A DNA stretch of 64,000 bases from Pyrrhosoma nymphula (lineage: Eukaryota; Arthropoda; Insecta; Odonata; Coenagrionidae), in the NCBI GenBank assembly GCA_963573305.1, contig OY754334.1:93307848-93371847 (forward strand). Reading direction: 5' to 3'. The notes below the pieces were generated by a model. The model saw only the letters and a program-made list of their open reading frames with translations. It was not told the origin of the DNA and ran no database searches. Made by a program: the position numbers and the translations under genes. Position 1 is the first letter of the stretch. Each line of letters starts with the position of its first letter. Below, piece by piece: positions 22,200-33,390 of this stretch.

Positions 22200-22880
22200 T
22201 GGTCAATTATAAGAAAACAAAAGTAATGAAATTCTCTAGGACAAAGAATGCGAAGCTCGTCATAAGAGTAGGAAGTCACAAAAATCGAGCAAGTGGAACA
22301 ATTTAATTATTTGGGTCGTACGCTAGAAGAAACAGGACATAGTAGCTAAGACATTAGGAGGAGAATAGCGCTAGCGAAGGAAGCGTTCAATAATAGATTG
22401 GAGCTGATGATGGGAACTTTAAGTAAGGATTTAAAAAAGAGGCTAGTGAAGAGCTTGATATGGAGTGTGGCGTTGTGTGGGGCAGAAACGTGGACCGTGA
22501 AAGGAAGACGAAAACAGGCTGAAGGGGTTTGAGGTGTGTATGTGGAGGAGAATGGAGAAGTTGCGTTGGACGGAAAGGAAGGCAAATGAGGAAGTGCTTG
22601 ACATGGTGCGTAAAGAGAAGAAACTTGTGGATGAGATTAGGGGAAGGCAGGGTAGGTGGCTGGAAGAGGTAATGAGTGGCGATGGTTTGCTGAAGGCCGC
22701 GATAGAGGGAAGGATGTTGGACAAGCGGGGAAGGGGAAGAAAGAGAATAGGTTTCATGGACAGGATGAAGAAAGGTAGGACTTATGCTAAGATGAAGAAA
22801 GAAATATTAGAGTTAGATAGAGCACTGCACGTGTAAGAGTTGGATATTCTCTGACTTACATCATAATCTACTCTAATGAA
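22200..22880 (+). pseudogene. LINE fragment, RT C-terminus (subfamily B), best-preserved
   Basis: Starts just after the RT core with remnants of the K-V-M-K-F-S-R-T and F-N-Y-L-G-R-T-L-E-E blocks (22,225-22,330) and then reads on to a TAA after HVR-like codons. The frame open at 22,534-22,836 gives MWRRMEKLRWTERKANEEVL, KEKKLVDEIRGRQGRWLEEV and GKKRGRGRKRIGFMDRMK-like residues. Upstream stops and a frameshift near 22,500 make it a pseudogene. It is a useful reference for the order of sequence in the interrupted copies at 14.8-16.3, 18.1-19.0 and 2.9-3.9 kb. Confidence 0.8.
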
Positions 22881-23095
22881 TTAATTAATTGCCTGGTGAC
22901 AGTTGTCAATTACAATTTTTTTCGTAACAAAAGTTTTCTTGGTGCTTAAAAAAGTTACCAATATATTTTGTAACTTACCAAGGTATGTTCTATCCAGGAC
23001 TTCTATTGTTTTTGGTTTTTATTGAGCAATTCCTAATGGAATGTTCGTTTCTCCATGTTAGCCCTGATGGTGATTTAGAATTAAATTGAAACGTA

Positions 23096-23231
23096 ATGAA
23101 TCACAGAAATGGGAATTTTCCGCTAGATAAGGTTTATTACGACCATGGTTTCGATGGATGGATGCAGTGCATCGAAACCATGGTCGTAATAAACCTTATC
23201 TAGTGGAAAATTGCCATTTCTGTGATTCATT
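23096..23231. repeat. Near-perfect hairpin, arms about 62 bp
   Basis: ATGAATCACAGAAATGG...CCATGGTTTCGATG pairs with CATCGAAACCATGG...CCATTTCTGTGATTCAT around a loop of about 12 nt (23,157-23,168). Only a few mismatches, so the palindrome is young or under conversion. TTAAATTGAAACG occurs on both sides (23,081 and 23,274), hinting at a larger repeat. Confidence 0.8.
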
Positions 23232-23890
23232 ATACTGAACTTCCACCATATCACGTCTGATACTTCTCTTTTTAAATTGAAACGTTGGCGAAGGCACCGT
23301 GATACATTATTTGAGCCAAAATCCTCAAAAAAATAAAATATTTTGCAATAGTCACAATATATACGTATATTTTCTATCTCACAGTTAGTATATACTATCA
23401 GAGCAAACCTATTCATCGCTCTGGTAAACGATTCATTGGTCTGACCGTATCTAATTACCAACAGGAGCAAATAGAATGGACAGGATGGAATTCGTTATGA
23501 CAACAAATGCTTTCGCGGAAAGAGGTACTGTGTTTACTTCAATATAAAATAATTTAGTATGTTGACAGTTTAGCAATGTTAGAAAGAAAGGATCTCTTTG
23601 CCATACTGGCAATGCACTTTGCATTTAGACTCTTTTTCGACTGTAATGTTTCTCATATCATTAAAGAATAATATTTATATTCATCCTTCTTCATCAAACT
23701 CCTGAAGTTATATCAATAGTAAACTAAATGAGTGCTGACACTAATTACACTGCTCCAATTTTTCGTAATTTACTCGTGACTTTACTATGTGCTTCTCGTA
23801 AGAAGTATGTGTTTGGAGTGGGAATGGCGTGAGAAATCGGTGAGACACTCCACTACTACGGGGAATATTAACCAATGGTTGATTCATAGG
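23232..23890. other. Unassigned stretch
   Basis: A 115-codon minus-strand open frame (23,123-23,470) overlaps the hairpin and looks incidental. Nothing else recognised. Confidence 0.4.
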
Positions 23891-24350
23891 GACTCGAGGA
23901 AATTGTGTTTAGAATGGATTGGTTAAAAACCAATGCGGAGAGGGGAACTTGATTACCACGGAAAGAGTGTAGGCGCAGATTGGAGGATTTGCAGAAGTGG
24001 GTACGAAGAATAAAACAGGTCTGAGAGGGGTACAAACAAAAGATATAGCGTTAAATATGGGAGGGGTGGGAAGGAAATCGGTGGCAATATCCGAAGTAGT
24101 GCATCACGTAATGAGCGACCTAGGGTTCCCGATTTAGCCGAAGGCAGTGATAGAGGGGAGGATGTTAGGTAAGCGGGGAAGCGGAAGAAAGAGAAAAGGT
24201 TTCATGGGCGGGATGAAGAGATGTTGAACGTATGCTATGATGAAGGAAGAAATTGTGTAAGTAAGATTTGGTCTGGAAAAATCCAGAGGATTTTCACTCT
24301 CTTCCTTTTAAACCTACCTTAACCGGTAGATAAGCCTTATAATAATAATC
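23891..24350 (+). pseudogene. Decayed LINE 3' fragment (subfamily B)
   Basis: Clear from 24,140 on: GATAGAGGGGAGGATGTTAGG, TAAGCGGGGAAGCGGAAG and GAAAAGGTTTCATGGGCGGG, then the tail TTTTCACTCTCTTCC...AAACCTACCTTAACCGG. The upstream part is much eroded. Confidence 0.65.
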
Positions 24351-24779
24351 CGAAGTAGGTGGTAAAAATTGATGAATGTCGTATAGGGAGGAGAAATGGA
24401 TGTCAAAATGGAGTGATAACGGGGAAAATGTTGCGTAAGAAAAGTAGAAGGAAGAAAATAAGATATATTTTGACGAAATGCAAGAAGCCAGAATAAATTA
24501 TGAGCTTAGTGGTTTGTGAAAAAGAATGGAGATGATCCTGAATTGTTTTGGAATAAACACCAGGACGCACAACATTTCTCTCTCTATATCAGCATTAATA
24601 GAATGGATATCATGGCACCAGGCGCCACTCAATTGACCCTATCAATGTGAAGAACTGAAGTAGCTGTGACAGGCGAAATCGGCTGCGCAATAAATCGAAC
24701 TATTTGTGGAATTCACTCAGTATTTTCGTTATACATTATCACAGGAAGAATATCTGTCTCATGATCCTTTTTCTTTTCT

Positions 24780-24975
24780 CAGAATTTCCAACACTCTAGT
24801 AACAAACAACCTCCACCCACCTCGGCGTATTCTTCCTCTTCTCCCATATCCGTCCCGGACTTGGCTATCATCATAACAATGTATGACTTGCTTGATGCAG
24901 TTCCGAATAGTTCCATCAATGTTTCTCCATACCACTTTCTGAGAGTGGCAAGCCAGAAAATTCTTCTTCTTCCTC
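24780..24975 (-). pseudogene. LINE 3'-terminal coding fragment, another family
   Basis: On the minus strand one frame reads FWLATLRKWYGETLMELF, then GTASSKSYIVMMIAKS. I associate the LRKWYG...M-M-I-A block with the very C-terminus of a LINE family in insects, but this is from memory of the pattern only. No other part of that element is seen nearby. Confidence 0.4.
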
Positions 24976-25436
24976 GGCGTACAGTATTTTAGGCAATAGA
25001 CGCGTTGGAAACCAGGATTAGTTTTAACTAAATATGTTGAGGAAAATAATGATCGTTTTCACGTAACAAGCTCAGAGTAAATGTGAGTATAATACTCTGG
25101 TGAATTTTATTGATCTTCAATTTTGAAAGTAAGAGATGAGGAACCAAAACTAACTCAGAACGTTTAAATCGACATCCACTTCATTTTTTTTAATCAGTAG
25201 ATTGGAGATAAAAATATATCAAATTTTTGTTTTTTTTTGCTACTAATAATTATCAGCCAAATTTTTATTTTTATTGAATCCACAGCAGCATAGCATCTTA
25301 AGAATTGACAGATTCTCCCTTCACAAGTGACAGATAATTATGATAAGGGTAAATACTTACCCCAACTGTGATACACGGATTGGTTATTTTTCATATTTTC
25401 ATTTCTGGAAATATAGGTCTATTCAATAAAATAAGA
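24976..25436. other. Unassigned stretch
   Basis: AT-rich; nothing recognised. Confidence 0.4.
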
Positions 25437-25588
25437 GTACGAAAGAATTAAAATAACTTAGTGAACTCCGCTAATTATTTATTATCACGACTCGGGTTTC
25501 AACACTTTGAGTCATCTTCGGGTCATCATGGGTTGTGACAATAAATAATTATTGAAATTAACTAAGTTATTTTAATTCTTCCGTAATG
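25437..25588. repeat. Foldback MITE
   Basis: GAAAGAATTAAAATAACTTAG and CTAATTATTTATTATCAC pair with GTGACAATAAATAATTATTG and CTAAGTTATTTTAATTCTTC. The short loop contains TCATCTTCGGGTCATCATGG. Confidence 0.7.
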
Positions 25589-27685
25589 GAAAACTTCCAA
25601 AAATCAAGCCTACAACTGCTTCATTGGTAAAATATTAGTAAATGAAGAGGTCAAGAAGACAACGTTTTGGTTATTTTTGATAGACTACTGCTTTTCAAGT
25701 GATCAATTTCTCTAATTATTATGCCTCAACATATTAAGTTTATTTACTTGTCTTCTGGACGAACTCGGAGGGATTTTCGGCACAGCGACCCTAGCTCTAG
25801 AGGATTTTTTGTCAACCTAAATTATTACAGCAATATCTTATAAAGCGTTTAAAATCATATTGCATTTAATATGGATAGTTTTACCACGCCTAAATTTTTT
25901 TTATCTGTACAGCTATCTGAAGATGATGGGGTCGTCAAGCTTTCTCTTCACAAAAAAATAATAGAACAATCAACAAAGCCTTGGAAACTAATCTAGTGAC
26001 TTGAGAAATGCATACATTGCGTTTGGGTTCTTTTGCCTCCTCGGAAATTCAGGATTTCTACTTAGCAAATATGGCTGACCTGGTTTCCGTACAAGAGAAA
26101 CAAAAGAGACGAACTTTTTTTTAAATTAAGAAGAGAGCATGCGACGTAAAAGACTTTAGGATGTGAAAGGGGAGGGAAAAATGTAATGAACTCATTTTTA
26201 AGCTTTGTGTGTTTGTGAGTGAGTATTTGTTAGCTCAGCACTATCATGAGAGATTTATTAAGTCGGAAATTAGAATTTCTTTCAGGAAGTAAAGCTAGCG
26301 AAGTTAATCTCGGCGGACGAAATTTAAGGAAGGTTATTGTCGTGAAATAGGAGGCCAACTATCGAACAAGCGCCGAAAAATCCTTGATTAGGGATAAGCT
26401 CGCGTTTGAAGTCTCTGTCATCTCTTCTCTATGACTCCCTTGTAAACGGCAGCTAAGCCGACAACCAAGCGAAGTTTTTTTTTGTTCACTGTTTTTCATT
26501 ATTTTATTGTCTCGCTGGATCTTTTGTTGTCGGGCGAAGAAAGCCACTAACTGTATAATAAGCGTGCTTTTTTGCGGACAAACGCGCACGCACAGGAAAA
26601 AAGATTTTCACACACGCAATAGCCTTGAACTTCATCCAACATTTTGCGTCTCAAAGCCATTTGAAACGGAGTTACGTTGAAAAATGAAGTAGATCAACGT
26701 CGGATTACCTCGTCTTCATTGGATATTTTAGTGAAACTTTATTTCTTCGTGCTCTTCGTGGTCTAAGCAAAGGGATGTTTTCTACACCCATCTCAAAAAT
26801 ATTTTTGATAACCTCCTCTTTTTACCAAATGCAATGCCTCCCTATAGCTAGATCGTAAAGTAGCAGACTGCCATTTATCTCTAATTAGTACTTAGCATCC
26901 CCGTTTTACATTGTTTAATTTCTTCATACTTCATAAATGCTCTTAACACTTAACCCAAAAATTCCTACTTGCTTAACAAAATATTAAAATGAATCCGAAT
27001 AAAATATATAAGCGTAGATAAACGCCTAGTTATATAGTTAAACAATATTGTCTCAATTGTGATGATTTTTTCATGTTGACAGTGTATGAATATTTGAACA
27101 ATTGAAACTATGAGAACCCTGCAAGTTCTGGAATCCTTATTTCAGATAAGTTTGAGGCTTTATAACGCATTGCGACTCTATTTTTAGCCTGTTTAATTAT
27201 TTACATATTACATAGATATACAGGTAAAAACCATTTTATCTCTTTGGAATCAGAAATTTTCCTTAGCTAGACTTTAAATGGCAATGACACTAAAATGTTT
27301 ATTATAAAATGCCTTATTTTTCATCGGCATAATACATGAATGATTTTCTTAATGCCAATCGATGCCTAATTAACGCGTATTTCGCAATTTACTTCGCCGA
27401 GATTCGAACCGCTTCTTTTCGCAGGAGCGAAATTTATATGTAACGGGAAAGACGCGGGACCATTTTTCAAATCTGTTTTCTCCCCGCATTTGGATTTCCG
27501 TATTCATTATAATTGCCTCGCTGTCACTCTTTGCCTCTTCTGCAAAATCTTTCGCAATTCTCATATTTTTCAAACCCTTCCCAGCGGAGTCATCAACAAC
27601 GTCGCGAAGAATTATCGGCGTAAAACACACATCACGAAAGTTATTTAAATTCAAGAGTTAATCCAAATTGTTAACAAATGCTGAG
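25589..27685. other. Unassigned stretch
   Basis: About 2 kb of AT-rich sequence. Minus-strand open frames at 26,359-26,589 and 27,370-27,654 are not recognised and lack supporting signals. Confidence 0.4.
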
Positions 27686-28490
27686 GAATTAGATTCCTAT
27701 GCATGCAATTTAGTGGTGGAATAAAGTGTCGCCGGAGCAAAACAGCTGCAGCGGTAACTGTTTCGCTCAGACAACTGTTTAAAATTACTGTTGCAAACGT
27801 CAGGCTAGTTTCACGATCGTGCCGCAGCCGCGCAGTTGCGCTCTGTGCTGTGCAGCGGCAACAGATAGCTGAAGCTGACTGTTTCGTCTTCTATTCCGTT
27901 CCAGTAGCACTGCACATGTGGCTGCGTTGCGGTTACAAGCTACCATCTGTTGGATTTGAATCTGTTACAGACGGTTGCAGGTGTATTCAGCCAAAATATC
28001 TCCGCCCATCGTTTCAGTTAGAATTAAAACTGCGAAGTACCTACTTTTCACGAATCCAAATGAAATTTTTACTTTATTTGTGTGAGGACAGATTTATTAT
28101 TACATTGAAGACAGAACTACCAGCCATGTTATAACACCGCCGATTGATCGCCTGCTGTCTGAAGTGCCTCTATCTGTTGTCCGCAAGAGGGTGTTTCGCG
28201 GAACTGTTCGTTTTGAAACTGTTTCGGTTGCGAAACAGTTGCAATGAAACGGTTGTGTTCTTTTATTGCCACCACTAATGCAATTTGATCATCCAGGTGC
28301 CCATCGACTGGGAGAGTTTAAATCTCGTAAACACGTGCGTGTTGTCCGAGGTTCGAAGCCGAACTCGGACTTTGAGTTGCCGACCGTACTCGGGACTTTG
28401 AACCTCGGACAGCACGCAAGTGTTTACGATATTTGAACTCTCACATTAGATGGTCACCTGGATGACCGAAATGCATGCATAGGGATCTAA
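27686..28490. repeat. Long foldback element carrying a hAT-like MITE
   Basis: Outer arms of about 180 bp: TTAGATTCCTATGCATGC (27,690) with GCATGCATAGGGATCTAA (28,473-28,490); TCATCCAGGTG with CACCTGGATGA; CGTAAACACGTGCGTG with CACGCAAGTGTTTACG; and TGTCCGAGGTTCG with GAACCTCGGACA. The two arms meet around 28,375. The left arm is interrupted by the hAT-like element at 27,711-28,277. Confidence 0.8.
27711..28277. mobile_element. hAT-like MITE with 8-bp TSD and subterminal repeats
   Basis: 567 bp, ends TAGTGGTGG...CCACCACTA, extended inward by AATAAAG / CTTTTATTG, and flanked by exact 8-bp repeats ATGCAATT (27,703-27,710 and 28,278-28,285). Both subterminal regions are filled with variants of AACTGTTTCG in both orientations (about 27,756, 27,773, 27,877, 28,201, 28,216, 28,231 and 28,246). 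Clustered subterminal motifs of this kind are where hAT transposases bind. A 143-codon open frame runs through it but starts in the target duplication and has no known domain. Confidence 0.85.
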
Positions 28491-29440
28491 TTACTTTGCG
28501 TCCATTGATAATTTTGATTAATTTTTAATTTAAATTTACTTGTCAATTTCGCTCTTCTTGAATTACGAAAGTTTTGCTATGGTAACTCTTGCCCAAATTG
28601 TGAGAAAAGCCGATGTGAAGTTGAAACTCGTCAATTATGTGGCGCACTGAGTGGTTTAAAAGAAGGAACTTACCCCCTTCGGCGACGAGGAATTAAAAGA
28701 AGGAAAAAATGCGCTCGCTGAATTTTAAACGGCTCTGGATGCAACCACCACATTCGATCATTAATTACAAGCCACGAACAAATAAAATACCTCCAAAAGG
28801 ATCTTAACGACTTGTCCTGTCAACCTAAAATGATAGAGTAGATTCATTTATCCAGGTCTCAACCAATGTACATTAGGTTCTTCATGGATTGCAATTCTTT
28901 TTCCTTTGATTTAAACAATCATAACTATGTCGTACTTTACATTTTATGCATGCATTCATTGATGACTAAGTAAGTTAAGTGCGTTGGGAAAGTTTCCTAA
29001 ACACTAGATTTTGTCTAAGGTACAATGCCATTGCCAAACTTTCTATTAGCCATTACTCTACCATGTGTGACATTCAATATTTATCCAAACCCACTATCTT
29101 TGACAATGGTCTGTCGTGGTATTTACGAAATATTTACTTACCCCGATGATTTTCCGTTATCATTGCAATTGGCTCTTTGGAAGCGTTGTAGGTAGAAAAA
29201 GTAGGCGATTTTTCAAGTAGGGTTAGCGGGAGAATCAGCTTTAGCTATTCAAACAGTTATTGGTGAAAGGATTTCAGGATTAATGTAAGGTAAAAGCATG
29301 CTTTGAGCTGTAACAATATTCAACCTACACTTCTAAAAAAACAATGCAATCTACAACTCATTCTGTAACGAAAGAGCCTAATGAAAGGTGGCATTCTATC
29401 AGAAGAGGAGTCTGTTAACAAGTAGTTACACTGGCCTGGA
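28491..29440. other. Unassigned stretch
   Basis: No gene or repeat recognised. Confidence 0.4.
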
Positions 29441-29720
29441 AGTAAGGACTCACTCTATTAAAACATATGATAGGAGCATGCTCGTATATGGCAGAGAAGC
29501 CTTCACATAATCAGCTGCAGAGAAATAGAGTTTGGAAGCAATGGAGATGATGTGTTATAGAAGAATCAAATGGGCGGAGAGAATCACTAACGGAGAAGTC
29601 CTACGAAGAGTTGGAGAGCGAAGATTTATGTTAAAACATTTGAGGAGAAGAAGAATAAATAGACTTATTGGACTCATTTTGTGACAAATTACTTTTTGAA
29701 AACAATAATGCTAGGAGAAT
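29441..29720 (+). pseudogene. Decayed LINE RT C-terminal fragment
   Basis: One frame gives LVYGREAFT, then EAMEMMCYRRIKWAERITNG, EVLRRVGERRFMLKHLRRR and RINRLIGLIL, parallel to the LYGSETW...EMWCYRRM...TNEEVLRRV order of RTE-like LINEs. Stops interrupt it. It is a different subfamily from those with the GKRGRGRKR motif. Confidence 0.65.
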
Positions 29721-29769
29721 TGAATGAATAGAATAACCAAGTATGGAATACAAATTGTAAAGGACGTTA

Positions 29770-29816
29770 GGACGTCAAAGTGAAATAAGTCGTGACTTAT
29801 TTCGCTTTGACGAAGC
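29770..29816. repeat. Short hairpin
   Basis: CGTCAAAGTGAAATAAGTC and GACTTATTTCGCTTTGACG face each other across 2 nt; one mismatch in the stem. Confidence 0.7.
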
Positions 29817-29884
29817 GGTTGGCAGAGAGGAGAGTGGAGTGAGGAGCTGTAGCAAACCAATCTTCGGAAAATAATAATAATGTT

Positions 29885-30045
29885 TCTATAGGTAACAGGT
29901 TACGCCAATTACTACCAATTTATTATGTAGACGAATGCACACAACCATGGATCTGGGAGGAGAAAATCCTACCCCGGCGGGATTCGAACCGAGACACTTG
30001 GGTTGGCAGGTAAGGACTTTACCCCGAAACCCACCGGGGCCAATT
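29885..30045 (-). repeat. tRNA-derived SINE
   Basis: The minus strand from 30,041 reads GGCCCCGGTGGGTTTCGGGG, then a consensus B box GGTTCGAATCC (complement at 29,979-29,989) and GCCGGGGTAGG, followed by a body with CCATGGTTGTGTGCATTCGTC. The first and last bases of the head are complementary as in a tRNA acceptor stem. Confidence 0.65.
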
Positions 30046-31269
30046 GGTGACTACTGATGATGATGATGCAAGTAGGTAGTCAAATTCTAATATATTAGCA
30101 AAATATTTTCTCTTTTCAAGTGCTTGTAGCGATTTTTGTTGCAGTAGCCGATATAGTTGCGTGAAATTAGTCACCACACCTGGGGTTTTCGCATTCAACT
30201 TAATAGTCCTGAGGCTAACAGCTGTTAAACAGTAATGATTAGCTCTTATCTCTTTACAAGTCATTCTCAGACATCTTGCTTTGCCAAGATGGGCTTCAAC
30301 TGCGTGCCAGTTCATTTCCCTTCGGGTTTTTATACTCCGGTTCTTTCGTTTCAAGGCTGGGGAAAATCAATCGGCGATCGGAAAAGCATGTTGTGTTTTT
30401 GCGGTGGTCAACAACCGACCAGTAGGAGCGCTCCAGCGGATCCGGGTCTGCGAACTACTCGGACGTAGAACGCCAAGGATAGTGTACGGTACTTATAAGT
30501 TGGAGCGGGTGCGAACAAGATTTCTGTCTCTCGAGTAAGTAACGAAATATGGGAATTTTTTCGTGTCCATAATGAAACTGACGATGATAAAAACTAACTA
30601 GAGAATCCATTATCAAACATTTGCAATTCATTTTCATAAATTTGAAGGCATTAAAACTGCTAACGGATGGTTTGCTTTCTTACATCTCCAAACATTTTCA
30701 ATGTCAACCAATCTTCAGTTAACTTAATTGATTTGTCTTCGATGAGTACTCACACATACTCATCGACTTGATACGAGGCTAGAATGTAAATCGGTTTAAA
30801 AAACAAAAATACTCTGTATCTTATGTCCGTAAATGTGTGTGTGTTTATGAAAATATGTTTAATTGAGAGCTTAAAAAGAAGGACAAGCTTTCTGTTGCAC
30901 GTTTATTCTGAAATAAGTTAACAGTCGTATTAACAAACCACGTTAGTTTTTACAACTACTGTGCGATCTTAACTTTTTTAAATCAGCGCCACCTAAACCT
31001 TCCTGCGGCTTGTAATATAATTTGGTCGTAAAATCAACAATATATGTAAATGTTTCGGCAGTTTTTTTGTTCATATGTTTCAATAGATTGGTTAATTTAA
31101 AATTACAGGAGACATGCGCTGCGAAATTAATGAAAATACCGCTTCCTCACCAGTAAAAGACCAGTGAACATTTAATGCCTTCTATGATGGCTAGAAATCA
31201 TACTAGATTTCGTTCTCAATTTATAGTACCAGCTATCATACTAGAGCTTGTGCGGGATCAAGAATGGTG
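30046..31269. other. Unassigned stretch
   Basis: A GC-richer patch at 30,350-30,530 has short overlapping open frames in both directions. No domain or promoter can be supported. Confidence 0.4.
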
Positions 31270-31850
31270 TGAAACGGACTTGAGACTTACTGTTGGATTT
31301 TTACTCTGGATTCTAGATTTTAGCCTTTAATTATAAACGAACCAATAGGCCCATTGCAAAAGGAGTTTAACCAATATTTTTCTGTTTAATTCTGCGTTAG
31401 GCAATGAAAGACAATTCTTTTGTTAGCCAATAGTTATTTTTTTGCGTGGTTACAGTGAAAAATGACCACTTTTTTGGCTTCTTCACTAGGAACTGCTCAA
31501 TTAAAAAAATAAACCTTGAAAAGAATTTTTATGAAAATAATGAAATTTTTATGCTTAACAGACATATGTTGGCAGTGTAATACCCAAGTTACAAATGTTT
31601 TCAATCTCCCAAAGAAAAGTTATTATCATTTTTCCAAAGTAACTTTTTCTCAGTCCAGGGTAAACGTACTACATCAGCAAAACTTGGCCTTATTTTTAAG
31701 CTCTCAATCGTAGTAATTGGACCCCACCACCGGATTCGGTTATTGGTGTAACTTGTTTTGCCTATTGGTTCGTTAGTGCTAAAGCCTAAACTCGGGTACC
31801 CATCACGGAAAATCCGACTGTAGAACCAAGGCGAGCATAGGATCGATTAA
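31270..31850. mobile_element. TIR element, arms about 100 bp
   Basis: The left arm (ACTGTTGGATTTTTACTC..., TTTAGCCTTTAATTATAAACGAACCAATAGGC, 31,289-31,352) matches the complement of the right arm (GCCTATTGGTTCGTTAGTGCTAAAGCCTAAACTCGG..., 31,760-31,830). The interior has a short open frame (31,516-31,713) without recognisable features. It lies 40 bp from the TTAA element that follows. Confidence 0.65.
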
Positions 31851-31892
31851 TACTCAAACAGTTTTCTACACGGTTTCTCACGTTTGCGTTAA

Positions 31893-32423
31893 GGTGGCTG
31901 GAGCGATTTTTGTTTGTATACAGATTTGCGTGAAACTTTGCATACGTGTCCTCGTTAGTAATACCTATCGATAAAATAAAAAAAACTGCATGTTACCGAT
32001 TTGGTTTCCTGGCAATTCAATGGTATTTTAACAAGTAATCTTATGGAACACGGCATATATTTTGAAAAAATTCTATTACTAAAGTACAGATTTTCTCCTA
32101 AATGCGAAATAGTAAGTTTCATATTATTATAATAGCTGCCAACAAATATCAAGGTATCATACCGAGTAAGAAAAGCGTATTTAGATATGATTTTCACGTA
32201 AATTTCGAATTTCGCGCCGAACATCCAAGTCAAAACAATGCTTTAATTAAGGCGAAAATTTGAAATATTACTCTTGCATCATATACATTACTGCATTGTG
32301 GTGATTTCCAACGTGTAAACAGGTGTACGTGGGTGAAATGTGGTCCAAGAATATTTTTTTCGACTTACTTGAAAAGTTATTAGAATGTGCCTTCAACGAC
32401 TCACGATTACCGCTCCAGCCACC
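31893..32423. mobile_element. TTAA-flanked TIR element
   Basis: 531 bp, ends GGTGGCTGGAGCG / CGCTCCAGCCACC, exactly flanked by TTAA (31,889-31,892 and 32,424-32,427). TTAA targets are used by piggyBac and Kolobok; the GGTGGCTGGAGCG terminus does not settle which. No transposase is encoded. Confidence 0.8.
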
Positions 32424-32427
32424 TTAA

Positions 32428-32845
32428 AGCGTAATAACGCGACTGCCTCCCTGGAGCCATCATCTCCGGCTGTTCTCCGTCGACCTTGTAACTTGACTGA
32501 CGGCTGGCTCCGACCTTGGATCGCACGCGGCTCACCCGTTAGCTCATTTTCGATTCATTCTCCTCCGCTCTAGCCCTCTCCCAACACCTCCCCTCCCCCC
32601 TCCCGCCCATCACTCCTCCACCCTTCCCACCCACAGAGCTCCCGCCCACGATATCCATGCGAGAGATTCCTCACCCCCCCCCCTCCTGATGTAATTGCCA
32701 GTTTTATTTTTATCGGAGGGAGAGATTTCAAGTCGGGTTGGCCCTAAATCACTCCGGCACGCTCGGCTTCACTCGACTAGCTGTTTGTAAATATGTGCGT
32801 AGAGGTGGCAAAGTAAACAAGTCACGTATGTTGTGTTGATTGATA
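32428..32845. other. GC- and C-rich patch
   Basis: Pyrimidine runs (CTCCCCTCCCCCCTCCC, a CCCCCCCCC run near 32,680). No gene recognised. Confidence 0.45.
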
Positions 32846-33390
32846 TTTTGTGGAGTCGAAGGCGAATTGCGCTAGCGAAAGAAACATTCATGGAGCTGAT
32901 GTCGACACCTAGCGTAAGAATGTTAAGAAAAGGTCTGTGAAGAGTTTAATATGGAGTGTAATTGTACTATAGTGCAGAAACGTGGACTCTTGGGAAATAA
33001 GTACGATAATAGGCTGCAGGCGTTCGAGAAGTTAGTGTGGATAATGGAGAAGGTGCGGTGGACGGAGAGGAAGACGAACGAGGAAGTTCTCGGTATGGCG
33101 ATTAAGGAAAGGAAACTTCGGGAGGAGATTAGAAGGAGGCAGAGTAGATGGTTTGGGAGATGTAATAAGTGGCGAGAGGATGCTGGAGGCCGTGATAGAG
33201 GGGAGGATGTTGGGTAAGCGGGGAAAGGGAAGAAAGAGAAAGGGGTTTGGGATGTAGAAGGGTAGGATGCATACTGAGATGAAGAAAGAAATCGTGTCAG
33301 GAGAAAGGGCTCTGCAAATGTAAATATCCAGAGGATTTTTACTCACTTCCATTCAAACCTACCTAAACTGGTAAATTATCCTTAAAATCA
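32846..33390 (+). pseudogene. LINE fragment, RT C-terminus (subfamily B)
   Basis: One frame open at 32,951-33,217 keeps RLQAFEKLVW, EKVRWTERKTNEEVLGMAI, KERKLREEIRRRQSRW and GRDRGEDVG. It then shifts and runs into the TTTTTACTCACTTCCATTCAAACC tail. The SIRRGLV-type region upstream is eroded. Confidence 0.75.

Noticed and set aside
27703..28134. 143-codon frame inside the hAT-like MITE
   Set aside because: Begins in the target-site duplication and shows no transposase motif, so it is incidental.
29958..30041. Functional tRNA gene
   Set aside because: B box and partial acceptor stem are present, but no anticodon arm and D arm fold properly and a SINE body follows.
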